Numbered from the stretch's first letter, positions 1 through 7,232 are shown. The stretch is DNA of 21,770 bases from a bacterium (GCA_028819835.1 JAPPKR010000243.1:1-21770), one strand, 5' to 3'. Notes: a model not told the origin generated them from the letters alone. Program-made: numbers and translations.

Positions 1-492
1 TGACTGGTAACATCCATGAGACTTCCTTTCTATGGGTGAAGCTTGCTCTCACCGCGAAGCGGAACGCATTGACCACCCGCGATAATAACACCCAACACGC
101 TGGAGGGGTAGCGTAGCTGGTTGTGATTGTAGATCGCGTTTTCCCCCATGGTACATGACTGCGTTCAATTCCAAGTATCGACAGGAAGGTAATCATCCCT
201 GAAGCGCCGGCGCCCCGTGAAAGACTGCAGGGCTGAGGACAGTCTGGTGGAACAGGAGCATTAGCCCACGCAAAGCTCGGGTCGGACTACTCGCTGCGCA
301 CCGACATGTCGGCCGCCGGTTTCCGCAGCCCGGTTCGATCGCGTGGCAGGCTTCAAAACCGAGGGCGGAGTCTCAGCGCGTTATAGTATCTCAGCAATTC
401 TGAAAGCCCAGTCTCCCCAGAGAGCCGGGAAGGCGCATTCATGGATCGCCTTCTAGGAGACATCGGAGGCGCAGTAATAAGGACGGTAGGCC
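1..492. other. Gene-free left flank upstream of the first CDF gene
   Basis: No open frame here has a convincing ribosome site, family motif or coding character; the open frames at 353-637 and 439-633 on the minus strand are antisense to the His/Asp tract of the CDF gene. A TATAGT hexamer at 382-387 could be a -10 element for the CDF gene, but no good -35 lies 16-18 nt before it. The stretch 222-267 can fold as two crossing stems (see findings). Nothing else is supported. Confidence 0.5.
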
Positions 493-1551
493 ATGACCGA
501 CTCGCACTCGGACAAGCGCGCCGGTGAGCATCACGACCACGACGACCACGACGACCACGACCACGACGACCACGACCACGACGACCACTCCGGACACGGC
601 CACGACGACCACGGCCACGGAGGTCACGACCACTCACACGATCTGCGGGGAGCGAGCAAGCGCAGCCTGACCATCGCCCTGATCCTGATCGCAGGCTTCA
701 TGATGGCCGAGGTGGTGGGAGGCATCCTGTCCGGCAGCTTGGCCCTCCTCTCGGACGCCGGGCACATGATCACCGATGCCGCCTCGATCGCGCTGGCCCT
801 ATTCGCCATGAGGGTTGCAGACCGTCCCCCGTCCGCGGAACGGACCTTCGGGTATCGGCGAGCCGAGGTGCTGGCTGCCATGCTGAACGCGCTCAGCCTA
901 TGGCTGATCGCGGCCTGGGTGATCTTCGAGGCTTATCACCGCCTCCAGGACGTCCCAGAGATCGAAGGAGGCCTGATGTTGGTGGTCGGAGTCCTCGGCC
1001 TCCTGGTCAACGTAGCCGCCGCCTGGGTACTGCACCGGTCCTCGAAACACAGCATGAACGTCGAAGGGGCCTTGCGGCATGTGATGGCAGACTTGATGGG
1101 GTCGGTCGGAGTGGTTATCTCCGGCATCCTGATTGTCACGCTGAATTGGACGATCATCGATCCGATCCTGAGCGTCCTGATCGCGGCGCTGGTTGCACAC
1201 AGTTCATGGAGTCTCACTGTCAAGGTGTTCAAGGTGCTGCTGGAAGGAGTGCCCGATCACATCGATGTTTACCGGCTCTGCAGTGAAATGGAGGACGTGG
1301 AGGGCGTCACCCTGATACACGACGTGCACGTGTGGACCATCTCCTCGGGTCTCGAGGCGCTCACCGCTCACGTGCTGATCGACCCTTCCTTCGAGGGCGA
1401 CACCGAGGCGCTGTTACGCGACCTTCGAAGAATCGCCCATGAGGGCTTCGAGATCGACCATGTCACGATCCAGGTTGAGGAGACCGTGACCGGCTGTATC
1501 GAGGACCATCACGTCGGCCACCTCCTGGCCCGCTCGCGGCCTCTGGGGTAG
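493..1551 (+). CDS. CDF-family zinc/cobalt/cadmium exporter (CzcD/ZitB type)
   Basis: Inner-membrane metal/proton antiporter of the cation diffusion facilitator family, 352 residues, expected to export Zn2+ and perhaps Co2+ or Cd2+. Residues 12-50 are an unusually dense His/Asp tract (DHDD, GHGG repeats), a probable cytosolic metal-binding extension. Six hydrophobic segments follow from about residue 58. The transport site is visible as H91xxxD95 in TM2 (context LLSDAGHMITD) and H196xxxD200 in TM5 (context GALRHVMADLMGSVG), the CzcD/ZitB pattern. The C-terminal cytoplasmic domain contains IHDVHVWTISSG. The ATG at 493 is preceded by GGTAGG, a modest ribosome site. It converges on the His-rich peptide gene at 1626-1844 and shares its terminator. 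Family assignment is firm; metal specificity is inferred. Confidence 0.95.
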   Translation: MTDSHSDKRAGEHHDHDDHDDHDHDDHDHDDHSGHGHDDHGHGGHDHSHDLRGASKRSLTIALILIAGFMMAEVVGGILSGSLALLSDAGHMITDAASIALALFAMRVADRPPSAERTFGYRRAEVLAAMLNALSLWLIAAWVIFEAYHRLQDVPEIEGGLMLVVGVLGLLVNVAAAWVLHRSSKHSMNVEGALRHVMADLMGSVGVVISGILIVTLNWTIIDPILSVLIAALVAHSSWSLTVKVFKVLLEGVPDHIDVYRLCSEMEDVEGVTLIHDVHVWTISSGLEALTAHVLIDPSFEGDTEALLRDLRRIAHEGFEIDHVTIQVEETVTGCIEDHHVGHLLARSRPLG

Positions 1552-1575
1552 CCGCGAAGGCCTCTTAAACACAAA

Positions 1576-1605
1576 GGCTCCGCTGCTGGAAACAGCAGCG
1601 GAGCC
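1576..1605. terminator. Bidirectional rho-independent terminator
   Basis: A perfect 13-bp inverted repeat, GGCTCCGCTGCTG (1576-1588) and CAGCAGCGGAGCC (1593-1605), encloses a GAAA tetraloop; one further A-T pair (1575/1606) extends it. TCTTT and GCGTTTT follow on the plus strand, and CTTTGTGTTT follows on the minus strand. It sits between the stops of two convergent genes (1551 and 1626) and could end both transcripts. Confidence 0.88.
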
Positions 1606-1625
1606 TCTTTGCGTTTTAGAGGGAG

Positions 1626-1844
1626 TTAGTGCCCGTGGTGCTCGTGACCGTCGCACTCGTGCGGATCGTGCACGTGACCAGGCTCATCCCCATGATGCTC
1701 GTGAGTATCACACTCGTGAGCATCGTGTTGATGTTCCTCTGCATGGTGCTCGTGATCGTCGCACTCGTGCGAGTCGTGCACGTGACCAGGCTCTTCTCCG
1801 TGGTGCTCGTGACCGTCACACTCGTGTGGATCGTGGACGCTCAT
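1626..1844 (-). CDS. Small His/Cys-rich tandem-repeat metal-binding peptide
   Basis: A 72-residue acidic protein with 24 His and 4 Cys, built of four imperfect copies of H-D/A-x-HECDxHEHH. Cys residues are at 9, 28, 45 and 64, spaced 19, 17 and 19, and the copies are joined by EEPGHVHD-like linkers. There is no signal peptide or membrane segment. The start is well supported: AAGGAG lies 6 nt upstream of the ATG at 1844. I do not recognise a named family; the composition recalls metal-storage peptides such as Hpn of Helicobacter and metallothionein-like buffers. A cytosolic zinc, nickel or copper buffer or chaperone is the natural inference. It converges on a CDF exporter, has its own predicted promoter with a tandem operator (1958-2000), and shares a terminator with the exporter. 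The protein repeats are mirrored in the DNA, so it probably grew by internal duplication. Confidence 0.85.
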   Translation of the reverse strand: MSVHDPHECDGHEHHGEEPGHVHDSHECDDHEHHAEEHQHDAHECDTHEHHGDEPGHVHDPHECDGHEHHGH

Positions 1845-1936
1845 CCAGTACTCCTTCCCACTGGGGGCTCTCTTATTCCAGTTCGGGGCATCGACACTCC
1901 GATGAATCGAAAGTGGAAACGATCCGAACCGTTCTC

Positions 1937-1964
1937 ATTGTACCTTATCAGTCTCTAATGCAAA
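1937..1964 (-). promoter_or_regulatory. Predicted sigma-70-type promoter of the His-rich peptide gene
   Basis: Read on the minus strand: TTTGCA (1964-1959), a 16-nt spacer, then TACAAT (1942-1937). The -10 is close to consensus and the -35 matches at 4 of 6 positions. The start point would be near 1930, giving a leader of about 85 nt before the ATG at 1844. The -35 lies inside the left copy of the tandem operator, so binding there should affect transcription. Confidence 0.6.
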
Positions 1965-2000
1965 CCATCTCTATTTGCGATGCAAACCATCCTTATTTGC
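1958..2000 (-). promoter_or_regulatory. Tandem 19-bp inverted-repeat operator
   Basis: Two near-identical elements at 1960-1978 and 1982-2000 each read GCAAA-N9-TTTGC and differ only in the variable centre. They repeat with a 22-bp period, about two helical turns, so bound dimers would lie on nearly the same DNA face. The shared block ATGCAAACCATC occurs at 1958-1969 and 1980-1991. Relative to the predicted start (about 1930) the centres lie near -39 and -61. The 19-bp, 9-1-9 geometry is compatible with a Fur-family site, but the sequence is not a known Fur or Zur box. The regulator is unidentified; the Fur-family protein at 7284-7760 is one candidate. Confidence 0.6.
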
Positions 2001-2028
2001 ACTTGGGCCCCGCGGATGGCCACCGTTG

Positions 2029-3186
2029 CTAGCGGGCGACGAAGGAAGCAACGGCTTCCGAGTTTACGTCCACCATGTATTCGACGCCGGTCTCGAAGTC
2101 GGAGCCCAGGGGAACGATCGTTTCCAGGACCGGATAGTCCGCCGTGCAAGCAACCTCAGGGTCGGAGACCTCGTGGTGAGTGACTGACACTTCCATCCGG
2201 TTGGTCCCTCGCCGGCGGATCTCGTAGCCGTTGAACTGCGAACAACTGCTGCCTCTCGGCATGCCGGAGACGACGCGGAGTTCGTACAGGGGTGGCCCGC
2301 TACCCGAAGTCCCCACCTCCGCGCGCTCGATGGGCGAATCGGCGATGAAGGTGTGTCCAAGTCGCGGGTCCGGCAGTGTGAACGTGGTCGTCAACCGGCC
2401 GTTGACAATCACCCGGTAGGTGTCGGCAGGCTGCAGAACCGCCGTGATCGGCTCCACCGCGTCGAGTTCCACGAGTTCTGTGTGGCAGGGGATTCCCCAA
2501 GGGGTGGGTGGGGGCTGGTACAACGTGACTCTGGCGATGACATCATTGCCGTCGACCTCCAGTCCCTGGTTGCCGGGGCGGGCGCATCCTTCCATGGTGG
2601 ACTGGTAATAGGCGATCATCAAATAGTGTTCCGGTTCGTTCGGTATCAGGTTCGCCCAGATCACCTCGACGGGGGTCTCCACCCAGGTCCGCCAGTCGGA
2701 TCCGCCCTCAAGGTCCGCCACAAGGTCCGGCGGGGGCTCCACCAGCACCAGGATCATGCCGACCCTGTCGGGATTGCCGTGGGTGATCACCTCATGAACC
2801 GTGTCGTTGGTGAAGGCCAGCCTTCCGTCGGACTCGACTATCTCGGCGCTGATCGAGTACCGGTTGCCGGAGATGATGTCCTTTCGGCTGTAGTGGACCT
2901 CGAACTCGATGGGAACCTGGCCCGGCCCGACGATGGTCTGGCGGGCGATGAGTGGTGCGGATCCGTCGGCATAGGAGACGTCCCGCAACTCCACCACCAG
3001 GGTTGCCTCAGGAGTTAAGGTCACACGCTCCCGGTAGGTGACGGTGCCGGCAACCGATGCATCGGGTTCCCGGCCCGAGGGTATTTCGAGTACTCCGCCG
3101 GATGGCCCGTCTTCTCCCTGGCAACCGGCGGCCGCCATCAACCCGATCATTGTCCCCGCCAACCACAGCGAAGTCTTCGCTTTCAT
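2029..3186 (-). CDS. Lipoprotein with N-terminal YbaY/YscW-type domain
   Basis: A 385-residue predicted secreted lipoprotein. The N-terminus has Lys residues, a hydrophobic core and AAAGC with a probable lipidated Cys22. Residues about 45-150 match the YbaY-type (YscW-like lipoprotein chaperone, PF09619) beta domain: GTVTYRERVTLTPEA, then VELRDVSYADG, IARQTIVGPGQVPIEFEVHY, and NRYSISAEI followed by a DGRLAFTND-type strand. The remaining 230 or so residues form a beta-rich region I do not recognise, containing several Cys that may form disulphides. GGAGGAG abuts the ATG at 3186. It lies downstream of the SDR and the 76-residue gene on the same strand, 137 bp away, so it may have its own promoter. 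Its partner and function are unknown. Confidence 0.75.
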   Translation of the reverse strand: MKAKTSLWLAGTMIGLMAAAGCQGEDGPSGGVLEIPSGREPDASVAGTVTYRERVTLTPEATLVVELRDVSYADGSAPLIARQTIVGPGQVPIEFEVHYSRKDIISGNRYSISAEIVESDGRLAFTNDTVHEVITHGNPDRVGMILVLVEPPPDLVADLEGGSDWRTWVETPVEVIWANLIPNEPEHYLMIAYYQSTMEGCARPGNQGLEVDGNDVIARVTLYQPPPTPWGIPCHTELVELDAVEPITAVLQPADTYRVIVNGRLTTTFTLPDPRLGHTFIADSPIERAEVGTSGSGPPLYELRVVSGMPRGSSCSQFNGYEIRRRGTNRMEVSVTHHEVSDPEVACTADYPVLETIVPLGSDFETGVEYMVDVNSEAVASFVAR

Positions 3187-3323
3187 CTCCTCCCCAACTT
3201 AGGCGAGGGGACGCAGTTGGGCCACCGGAATATTCGGCTCAGCGTGCCCGCTACCCCTTCCTCACTTCTCGAGGCGCCACCGCCCCCAAGGAGTGGAGCG
3301 TGCGGGGTTGAAATTGCAGACGC

Positions 3324-3554
3324 TCAGGACGCCAGGTTGGCCAGACGCTCCTGGACCACGGCATGGTCGGCGGGTTCGACCGGGTTGGGGAGTTTCTTGA
3401 GTTCAGGAACGACCAGATCCCGAAGGACCTCACCCTCCCCGGAGGTGAGGTCCGACCCCGCTATCACGTCGTCTGTTCCCCACATGACGGCCAGCCGGAA
3501 CCCGTAGTCGGCGACTGCCCGGTCGATGATCTCCCGGAGGGCCTGTTGGGACAC
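3324..3554 (-). CDS. Small conserved-looking protein of unknown function
   Basis: A 76-residue protein starting at GTG (3554), preceded by GGGAG at 8-nt spacing; the open frame extends upstream into the SDR gene, so the internal GTG is preferred. It starts 22 nt after the SDR stop, and the pair are probably co-transcribed. The sequence suggests an N-terminal amphipathic helix (VSQQALREIIDRAVADYGF), a strand with LAVMWGTDDVIAG, and a helical acidic C-terminus. There is no signal peptide, membrane helix or catalytic motif I recognise. Coding likelihood rests on position, ribosome site and amino-acid character; function is unassigned. Confidence 0.55.
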   Translation of the reverse strand: MSQQALREIIDRAVADYGFRLAVMWGTDDVIAGSDLTSGEGEVLRDLVVPELKKLPNPVEPADHAVVQERLANLAS

Positions 3555-3576
3555 CGATCTCTCTCCCTTCTCGGTC

Positions 3577-4329
3577 CTACACCTGGCCGCCGCCGTGGAT
3601 CTGGATGGCGGCGCCACTGATAAAGGAAGACTCGTCGGAGGCCAGGAACAGCATGAGGTTGGCGATGTCCCGGGGAGTACCCGCCCGCCCCAGCGCCACC
3701 CGCGAGGGGATCAGAGCGAACTCCTCGGCGCTCCCGGTGCTCCCCCGGGCCTGGGGGGTGTCGATGGGCCCGGGCACGATGACGTTGCACCGCACCCCAT
3801 CTGGGGCATACTGAGAGCTGGTGGTCAATGTGAGTTGGATGACCCCGGCCTTGCTGACACCGTATGGCACGGCGTGAGTGGTGGGGTGTATGCCGGCGCC
3901 CGATGACACATTGACGATCGACCCCCCGCGGCCCACCATGTGGGGAATGGCGTACTTGGTGCACAGAAACACTCCGCGAATGTTGGTGTCGAGGGTCAGG
4001 TTCCAGACCAACTCGGAGACCTCCGCCAGTGGCGGCGTTCGGATGAGAATCCCCGCGTTGTTCACCAATACGTCCAGCTTCCCGAAACGCTCCAGCGTCT
4101 GGTCCACCATGTTGCTCACCTGTTCGGCCTTGGAGACGTCCGTGTCGACGAACAGGGCTTCGCCACCGGCCTCCCCCACCATGGACACCGTGTTCCGCCC
4201 CTCGGGTACATTGCGATCCGCCACCGTCACCATGGCGCCTTCCCGGGCGAAGAGGAGTGCGGCGGCTCGACCCATGCCGGTGGCGCCACCGGTGATAATG
4301 GCTACTTTGTCTTCCAGACGGCCCGGCAT
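3577..4329 (-). CDS. Short-chain dehydrogenase/reductase (SDR, classical type)
   Basis: A 250-residue NAD(P)-dependent oxidoreductase of classical SDR length. The Rossmann motif TGGATGMG is at residues 13-20; D38 at the end of beta-2 (VTVADR) favours NAD(H) over NADP(H). NNAG is at 90-93, and the catalytic set N116, S142/S143, Y156 and K160 (YGVSK) is intact. The C-terminus SGAAIQIHGGG is typical. The ATG at 4329 is chosen over longer frames because GGAGG lies 4 nt upstream and the family N-terminus (LEDKVAIITGG) begins just after it. It is divergent from the FAD oxidoreductase gene at 4545. The substrate cannot be read from sequence; FabG-like or sugar/hydroxy-acid dehydrogenase roles are possible. 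Confidence 0.93.
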   Translation of the reverse strand: MPGRLEDKVAIITGGATGMGRAAALLFAREGAMVTVADRNVPEGRNTVSMVGEAGGEALFVDTDVSKAEQVSNMVDQTLERFGKLDVLVNNAGILIRTPPLAEVSELVWNLTLDTNIRGVFLCTKYAIPHMVGRGGSIVNVSSGAGIHPTTHAVPYGVSKAGVIQLTLTTSSQYAPDGVRCNVIVPGPIDTPQARGSTGSAEEFALIPSRVALGRAGTPRDIANLMLFLASDESSFISGAAIQIHGGGQV

Positions 4330-4383
4330 AGCTCCTCCGTGTCTCCCCGCCAGAGAGGTGATACAGTACCTCGCGGGATCGGG

Positions 4384-4389
4384 ATTATA
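4384..4389 (-). promoter_or_regulatory. Possible -10 box of the SDR gene
   Basis: A consensus TATAAT is read on the minus strand 54 nt upstream of the SDR ATG. No good -35 lies 16-18 nt further upstream; TTGACC at 4418-4413 is spaced 23 nt away, which is too far. This is the only A/T-rich hexamer of this quality in the 215-bp divergent gap between the SDR and FAD genes. Confidence 0.35.
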
Positions 4390-4544
4390 CATCTCCACCC
4401 CTGCCTGAGCCTGGGTCAAACCCCGCATCCCCAGGGTGATTGAGAGTTGCACCCGGAGGGAGTCTCCAGACCCCGCCGGGTACCCCCGGACCAATTAGTA
4501 TCGATCGTGTTGTCTCCCGGTGTCCGATCCCGTCAGGGGGGTTT

Positions 4545-5834
4545 GTGAGAAAGAAGGGCGCTTTGGGCGCCGACGTGGTAGTGGTCGGCGGAGGGATCAT
4601 CGGACTCTGTTCCGCGCTCCATCTGCAGCGACGCGGATACGAGGTCACGATTATCGACCGAGGACCCCCGGGCAATGGAGCGTCCGGGCACAACGCCGGG
4701 CTTTTCTCGATCGGGAATTGCCTTCCCAGCGCCACTCCGGGGGCGATCCGCTCGGTTCCGAAGATGCTCCTGGACCCGTTGTCACCCCTGGCGATCCGGT
4801 GGCGTTACCTACCGAGACTGACTCCCTGGTTGACCCGCTTCCTGGCCGCAAGCCGCCCCAGCCGGGTTGAGCAGTTGTCTGTAGCCATTGCCAGCCTGCA
4901 GAAACTAGCGGTACGGGCGTACGCCGATCTCCTTCCCATGCCGGACCCGGACTCCGGGCTATTCGAGGGCGGCCACCTCCTCGCCTACGGCTCGGAAGCT
5001 TCCTTCAGGAAGGCGGCGTATGGCCTGCAAAAGCGCCGTGCGCGGGGCATCCAGGTTGAGGTCCTCGACGAAACCGCCGTCGCCGACCTGTACCCCGCTC
5101 TTTCGGGCCGCATCAGTCGGGGCGTGCTGGTGCCGGACTCCTACTACTTCGACCCACCGACGTTCACCGCCGCGGTCGCCGCCCGGTTCAGAGAGGCCGG
5201 GGGTCGATGGCTGGAGCACACGGTGCGGGGTTTCCGGATTGAGGGAGACAGGGTCTCGGCGGTGGAGACCAACGGCGGCCGAGTGGGGGCGTCTCTGGTG
5301 GTGATCGCCGCGGGCGCCTGGTCGCGTTCTCTGGTCCGCGCCCTGGGTTTCGACACGCCTCTCGACACCGAACGCGGCTACGGGGTCAGGATTCCCGATC
5401 CCGGTATGTCCTTCGACGGACCCCTGATCTACATGGACCGCCATGTCGCCATCACTCCCCTACCGGGCTGGCTTCTCCTGGCGGGCACCGACGAATTGGC
5501 CGGCCTCGGCGCTCCCCCCAACTATGCCCGGGCGGACGCGCTGGTCCGGGCCGCCCGGGAACTCTTCCCCGACCTGAACGACGAAGGGGCGGAGAAGTGG
5601 ATGAGCTTTCGCCCCTCCCATCCCGACTCGCTCCCGGTGATCGGCCGGTCACCCCGCCAGACGAACGTGTACCTCGCCTACGGCCACGGTCACCTCGGCT
5701 TCACCATGGGCGCCATCACCGGTGAGTTGATCGGCCAACTCGTCGACGCAGAGGACACCACTGTCGACCTCGAGCCTTTCCGCCCCACCCGCTTCAGGAT
5801 GTTGGGACGCCGGCATCCGCTGATCAGCCTTTGA
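4545..5834 (+). CDS. FAD-dependent oxidoreductase, DAO superfamily (DadA/glycine-oxidase-like)
   Basis: A 429-residue flavoprotein likely oxidising an amino acid or amine to the imino product. The dinucleotide-binding fold begins DVVVVGGGIIG (GxGxxG at residues 15-20) and continues to D38 of VTIIDR. GASGHNAGLFS follows, as in the D-amino-acid dehydrogenase and glycine-oxidase branch, and the C-terminal FAD contact GHGHLGFTMGAITGELIG is present. The GTG at 4545 is chosen because the Rossmann strand starts 10 residues later and AGGGGGG lies just upstream; the open frame continues upstream to a TTG at 4440, but that extension is low-complexity. It is followed 21 nt later by an ABM-domain gene. 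Nearby D-amino-acid-type PLP enzymes suggest, but do not prove, a D- or secondary amino-acid substrate. Confidence 0.9.
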   Translation: MRKKGALGADVVVVGGGIIGLCSALHLQRRGYEVTIIDRGPPGNGASGHNAGLFSIGNCLPSATPGAIRSVPKMLLDPLSPLAIRWRYLPRLTPWLTRFLAASRPSRVEQLSVAIASLQKLAVRAYADLLPMPDPDSGLFEGGHLLAYGSEASFRKAAYGLQKRRARGIQVEVLDETAVADLYPALSGRISRGVLVPDSYYFDPPTFTAAVAARFREAGGRWLEHTVRGFRIEGDRVSAVETNGGRVGASLVVIAAGAWSRSLVRALGFDTPLDTERGYGVRIPDPGMSFDGPLIYMDRHVAITPLPGWLLLAGTDELAGLGAPPNYARADALVRAARELFPDLNDEGAEKWMSFRPSHPDSLPVIGRSPRQTNVYLAYGHGHLGFTMGAITGELIGQLVDAEDTTVDLEPFRPTRFRMLGRRHPLISL

Positions 5835-5855
5835 GAGTTCGGTAGTGTTTGACCC

Positions 5856-6158
5856 ATGATCATTGTCGCCGGGACATTCCGGATGGAGCCAGGATCCCGA
5901 GTCCGTTTCTTGGAGGAGGTGGCGCCGATGGTGTCTGCAACCCTCGAGGAAGCCGGTTGCCGTGTTTACGCATTCACGCCCGATCCGGATGACCCCGATC
6001 TGATCCGTCTCTACGAGCTCTGGGACCACCAGGAGGCCCTTGACCAGCACTTCGGTTCGGAACATATGGCCGCTTGGAAGGAGCGGGCCGCCTCGTTGCC
6101 GATCATGAGCCGCGACATCATGTGCTACACGGTCACCGACGCCCGCCCCCTCGGCTGA
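5856..6158 (+). CDS. ABM-domain (antibiotic biosynthesis monooxygenase / YgiN-like) protein
   Basis: A 100-residue dimeric alpha-beta barrel protein of the ABM superfamily (PF03992). Features are an N-terminal IIVAGTFRMEPGSR strand, helix FLEEVAPMVSATLEEAGC, the LIRLYELWDHQEALDQHFGSEHM-type core and a final strand. Members act as cofactor-free quinol monooxygenases, heme-degrading enzymes or uncharacterised stress proteins; the sequence does not tell which. The ATG at 5856 lacks a strong ribosome site, but the gene begins 21 nt after the FAD oxidoreductase stop, consistent with co-transcription. It converges with the PLP gene ending at 6183; the 24-bp gap holds no obvious terminator. Confidence 0.85.
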   Translation: MIIVAGTFRMEPGSRVRFLEEVAPMVSATLEEAGCRVYAFTPDPDDPDLIRLYELWDHQEALDQHFGSEHMAAWKERAASLPIMSRDIMCYTVTDARPLG

Positions 6159-6182
6159 GGGCAGGAGAAGAGGGCGCCGGCG

Positions 6183-7232
6183 TTACTTTAGGGCCACCCG
6201 CTCCCACAGACCCCACGCATGTTCGATCCTGTCCCCGCGGACTCCGTAGAGCGTGTCTACCGAAGCCAGGACCCCGTCACAGGAATTCGGCACGATCGTA
6301 ACGAACTCTCCAATCCGGGGTTCTGTTGACGACTCCGGAAGTTCGACGATTGCATGCTCGGTGTAGAGCCGCACCACCCGGGCGTCGGGATACTCGAGTA
6401 TGTGTCCGTAGGTGGAGCGGCCGGGAAGCTCGTTGTTGGAGAGTATCCGCCACCCGACGTCGAGGATCACCCGCGTCGGGTTCGGGCGGCTGACAACCGT
6501 GCTGATCACCCGCAGTGCACAGTCCCCATAGCCCACCAGTCCGAACTCGACCTTGGTTCCGTCGAAGAAGGAGTAGTTGCCGGGCCGCGCCTCCGTGACC
6601 GTGCTCGGGGGACAGTCCGGCCAGGCCCGCATCGCGAACACCGTTCCCCCGACGCTCACCGCCGGGACATCGATTCCGGCCCGGACCAGTCGGGAGACCA
6701 CTTCTGCGAGAAGCATCTCGGCCGCGTCGACCTCGGTGCATCCCGGGTTGCCGCCCAGGTACGCGGCCAGCCCTCCGAACTCGAGGTTCGGTGACCGGGC
6801 GATCTTGATGGCAAGGGCGGCGGCCGGGCTCGGGTCGGCAAACCCGGTCCGAGCTCCCCCGATGTCGCACTCCACATACACCGAAGCCTTCCCGCCCGAT
6901 GCCTCGGCCGCCCCGGACAGCCCCTCAACCGCCTGGTCGGAGTCGGCAGTGACCGCCAGGTTGGCTCGAGACATGAGCCTCGCCAGGCGGCTCAACTTCT
7001 TTCGGTCCACGATCGAGTTGGTGAGCATGATGTCCCCGAATCCGGCGTGGAGCATCACCTCCACTTCCTCCAGGGTCTGACAGGCGATACCGACCGCGCC
7101 CCGGGAGGTCTGCATACGGCCAAGTTCGGGGATGCGATGAACCTTGATGTGCGGTCGGAGGTCGATCCGGCTCTCCTCCAGCCGCCGTCGCATGGCGTTG
7201 ATATTCGCCTCTACAGTATCTACCAACGCCAC
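6183..7232 (-). CDS. D-threonine aldolase / D-serine dehydratase-like PLP protein
   Basis: Alanine-racemase-N-fold (type III) PLP protein of the D-TA/DSD family, expected to cleave or dehydrate a D-hydroxy amino acid. The PLP-lysine motif RPHIKVH is at residues 26-32 (K30) when counted from the GTG at 7232. The barrel continues with VGIACQTLEEVEVM, VYVECDIGGARTGF and GGLAAYLGGNPGC. The C-terminal beta domain ends LYGVRGDRIEHAWGLWER. The family metal motif HxC appears here as NSC, so the metal-binding His seems absent. GTG 7232 is the first ordinary start, but the conserved family N-terminus (TPSTPFLVALVD) begins 7 codons earlier, and no ATG/GTG/TTG lies between it and the Fur stop codon. The true start is therefore probably upstream (CTG at 7265 or ATC at 7274). 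Confidence 0.85.
   Translation of the reverse strand: MALVDTVEANINAMRRRLEESRIDLRPHIKVHRIPELGRMQTSRGAVGIACQTLEEVEVMLHAGFGDIMLTNSIVDRKKLSRLARLMSRANLAVTADSDQAVEGLSGAAEASGGKASVYVECDIGGARTGFADPSPAAALAIKIARSPNLEFGGLAAYLGGNPGCTEVDAAEMLLAEVVSRLVRAGIDVPAVSVGGTVFAMRAWPDCPPSTVTEARPGNYSFFDGTKVEFGLVGYGDCALRVISTVVSRPNPTRVILDVGWRILSNNELPGRSTYGHILEYPDARVVRLYTEHAIVELPESSTEPRIGEFVTIVPNSCDGVLASVDTLYGVRGDRIEHAWGLWERVALK

Noticed and set aside
105..175. tRNA-like D-arm (GGTAGCGTAGCTGGTTG) and GTTCAATTC T-loop-like segment
   Set aside because: The T-stem and acceptor arms do not pair and no anticodon arm forms; chance resemblance.
235..250. GAGGACAGTC resembling the start of RNase P RNA conserved region I
   Set aside because: The other conserved RNase P regions are missing and the available space before the CDF gene lacks the expected helices.
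325..350. GGTTCGATC resembling a tRNA T-loop
   Set aside because: Flanking bases cannot form a T-stem and no acceptor or anticodon stem is present.
439..633. Val-rich minus-strand frame
   Set aside because: It is the antisense of the His/Asp codon repeats of the CDF gene (GAC/CAC gives GTC/GTG); no ribosome site.
1629..1958. Plus-strand hydrophobic frame opposite the His-rich peptide gene
   Set aside because: The Val/Leu-rich sequence is the antisense of His/Cys codons; the minus-strand gene has the ribosome site, promoter and terminator.
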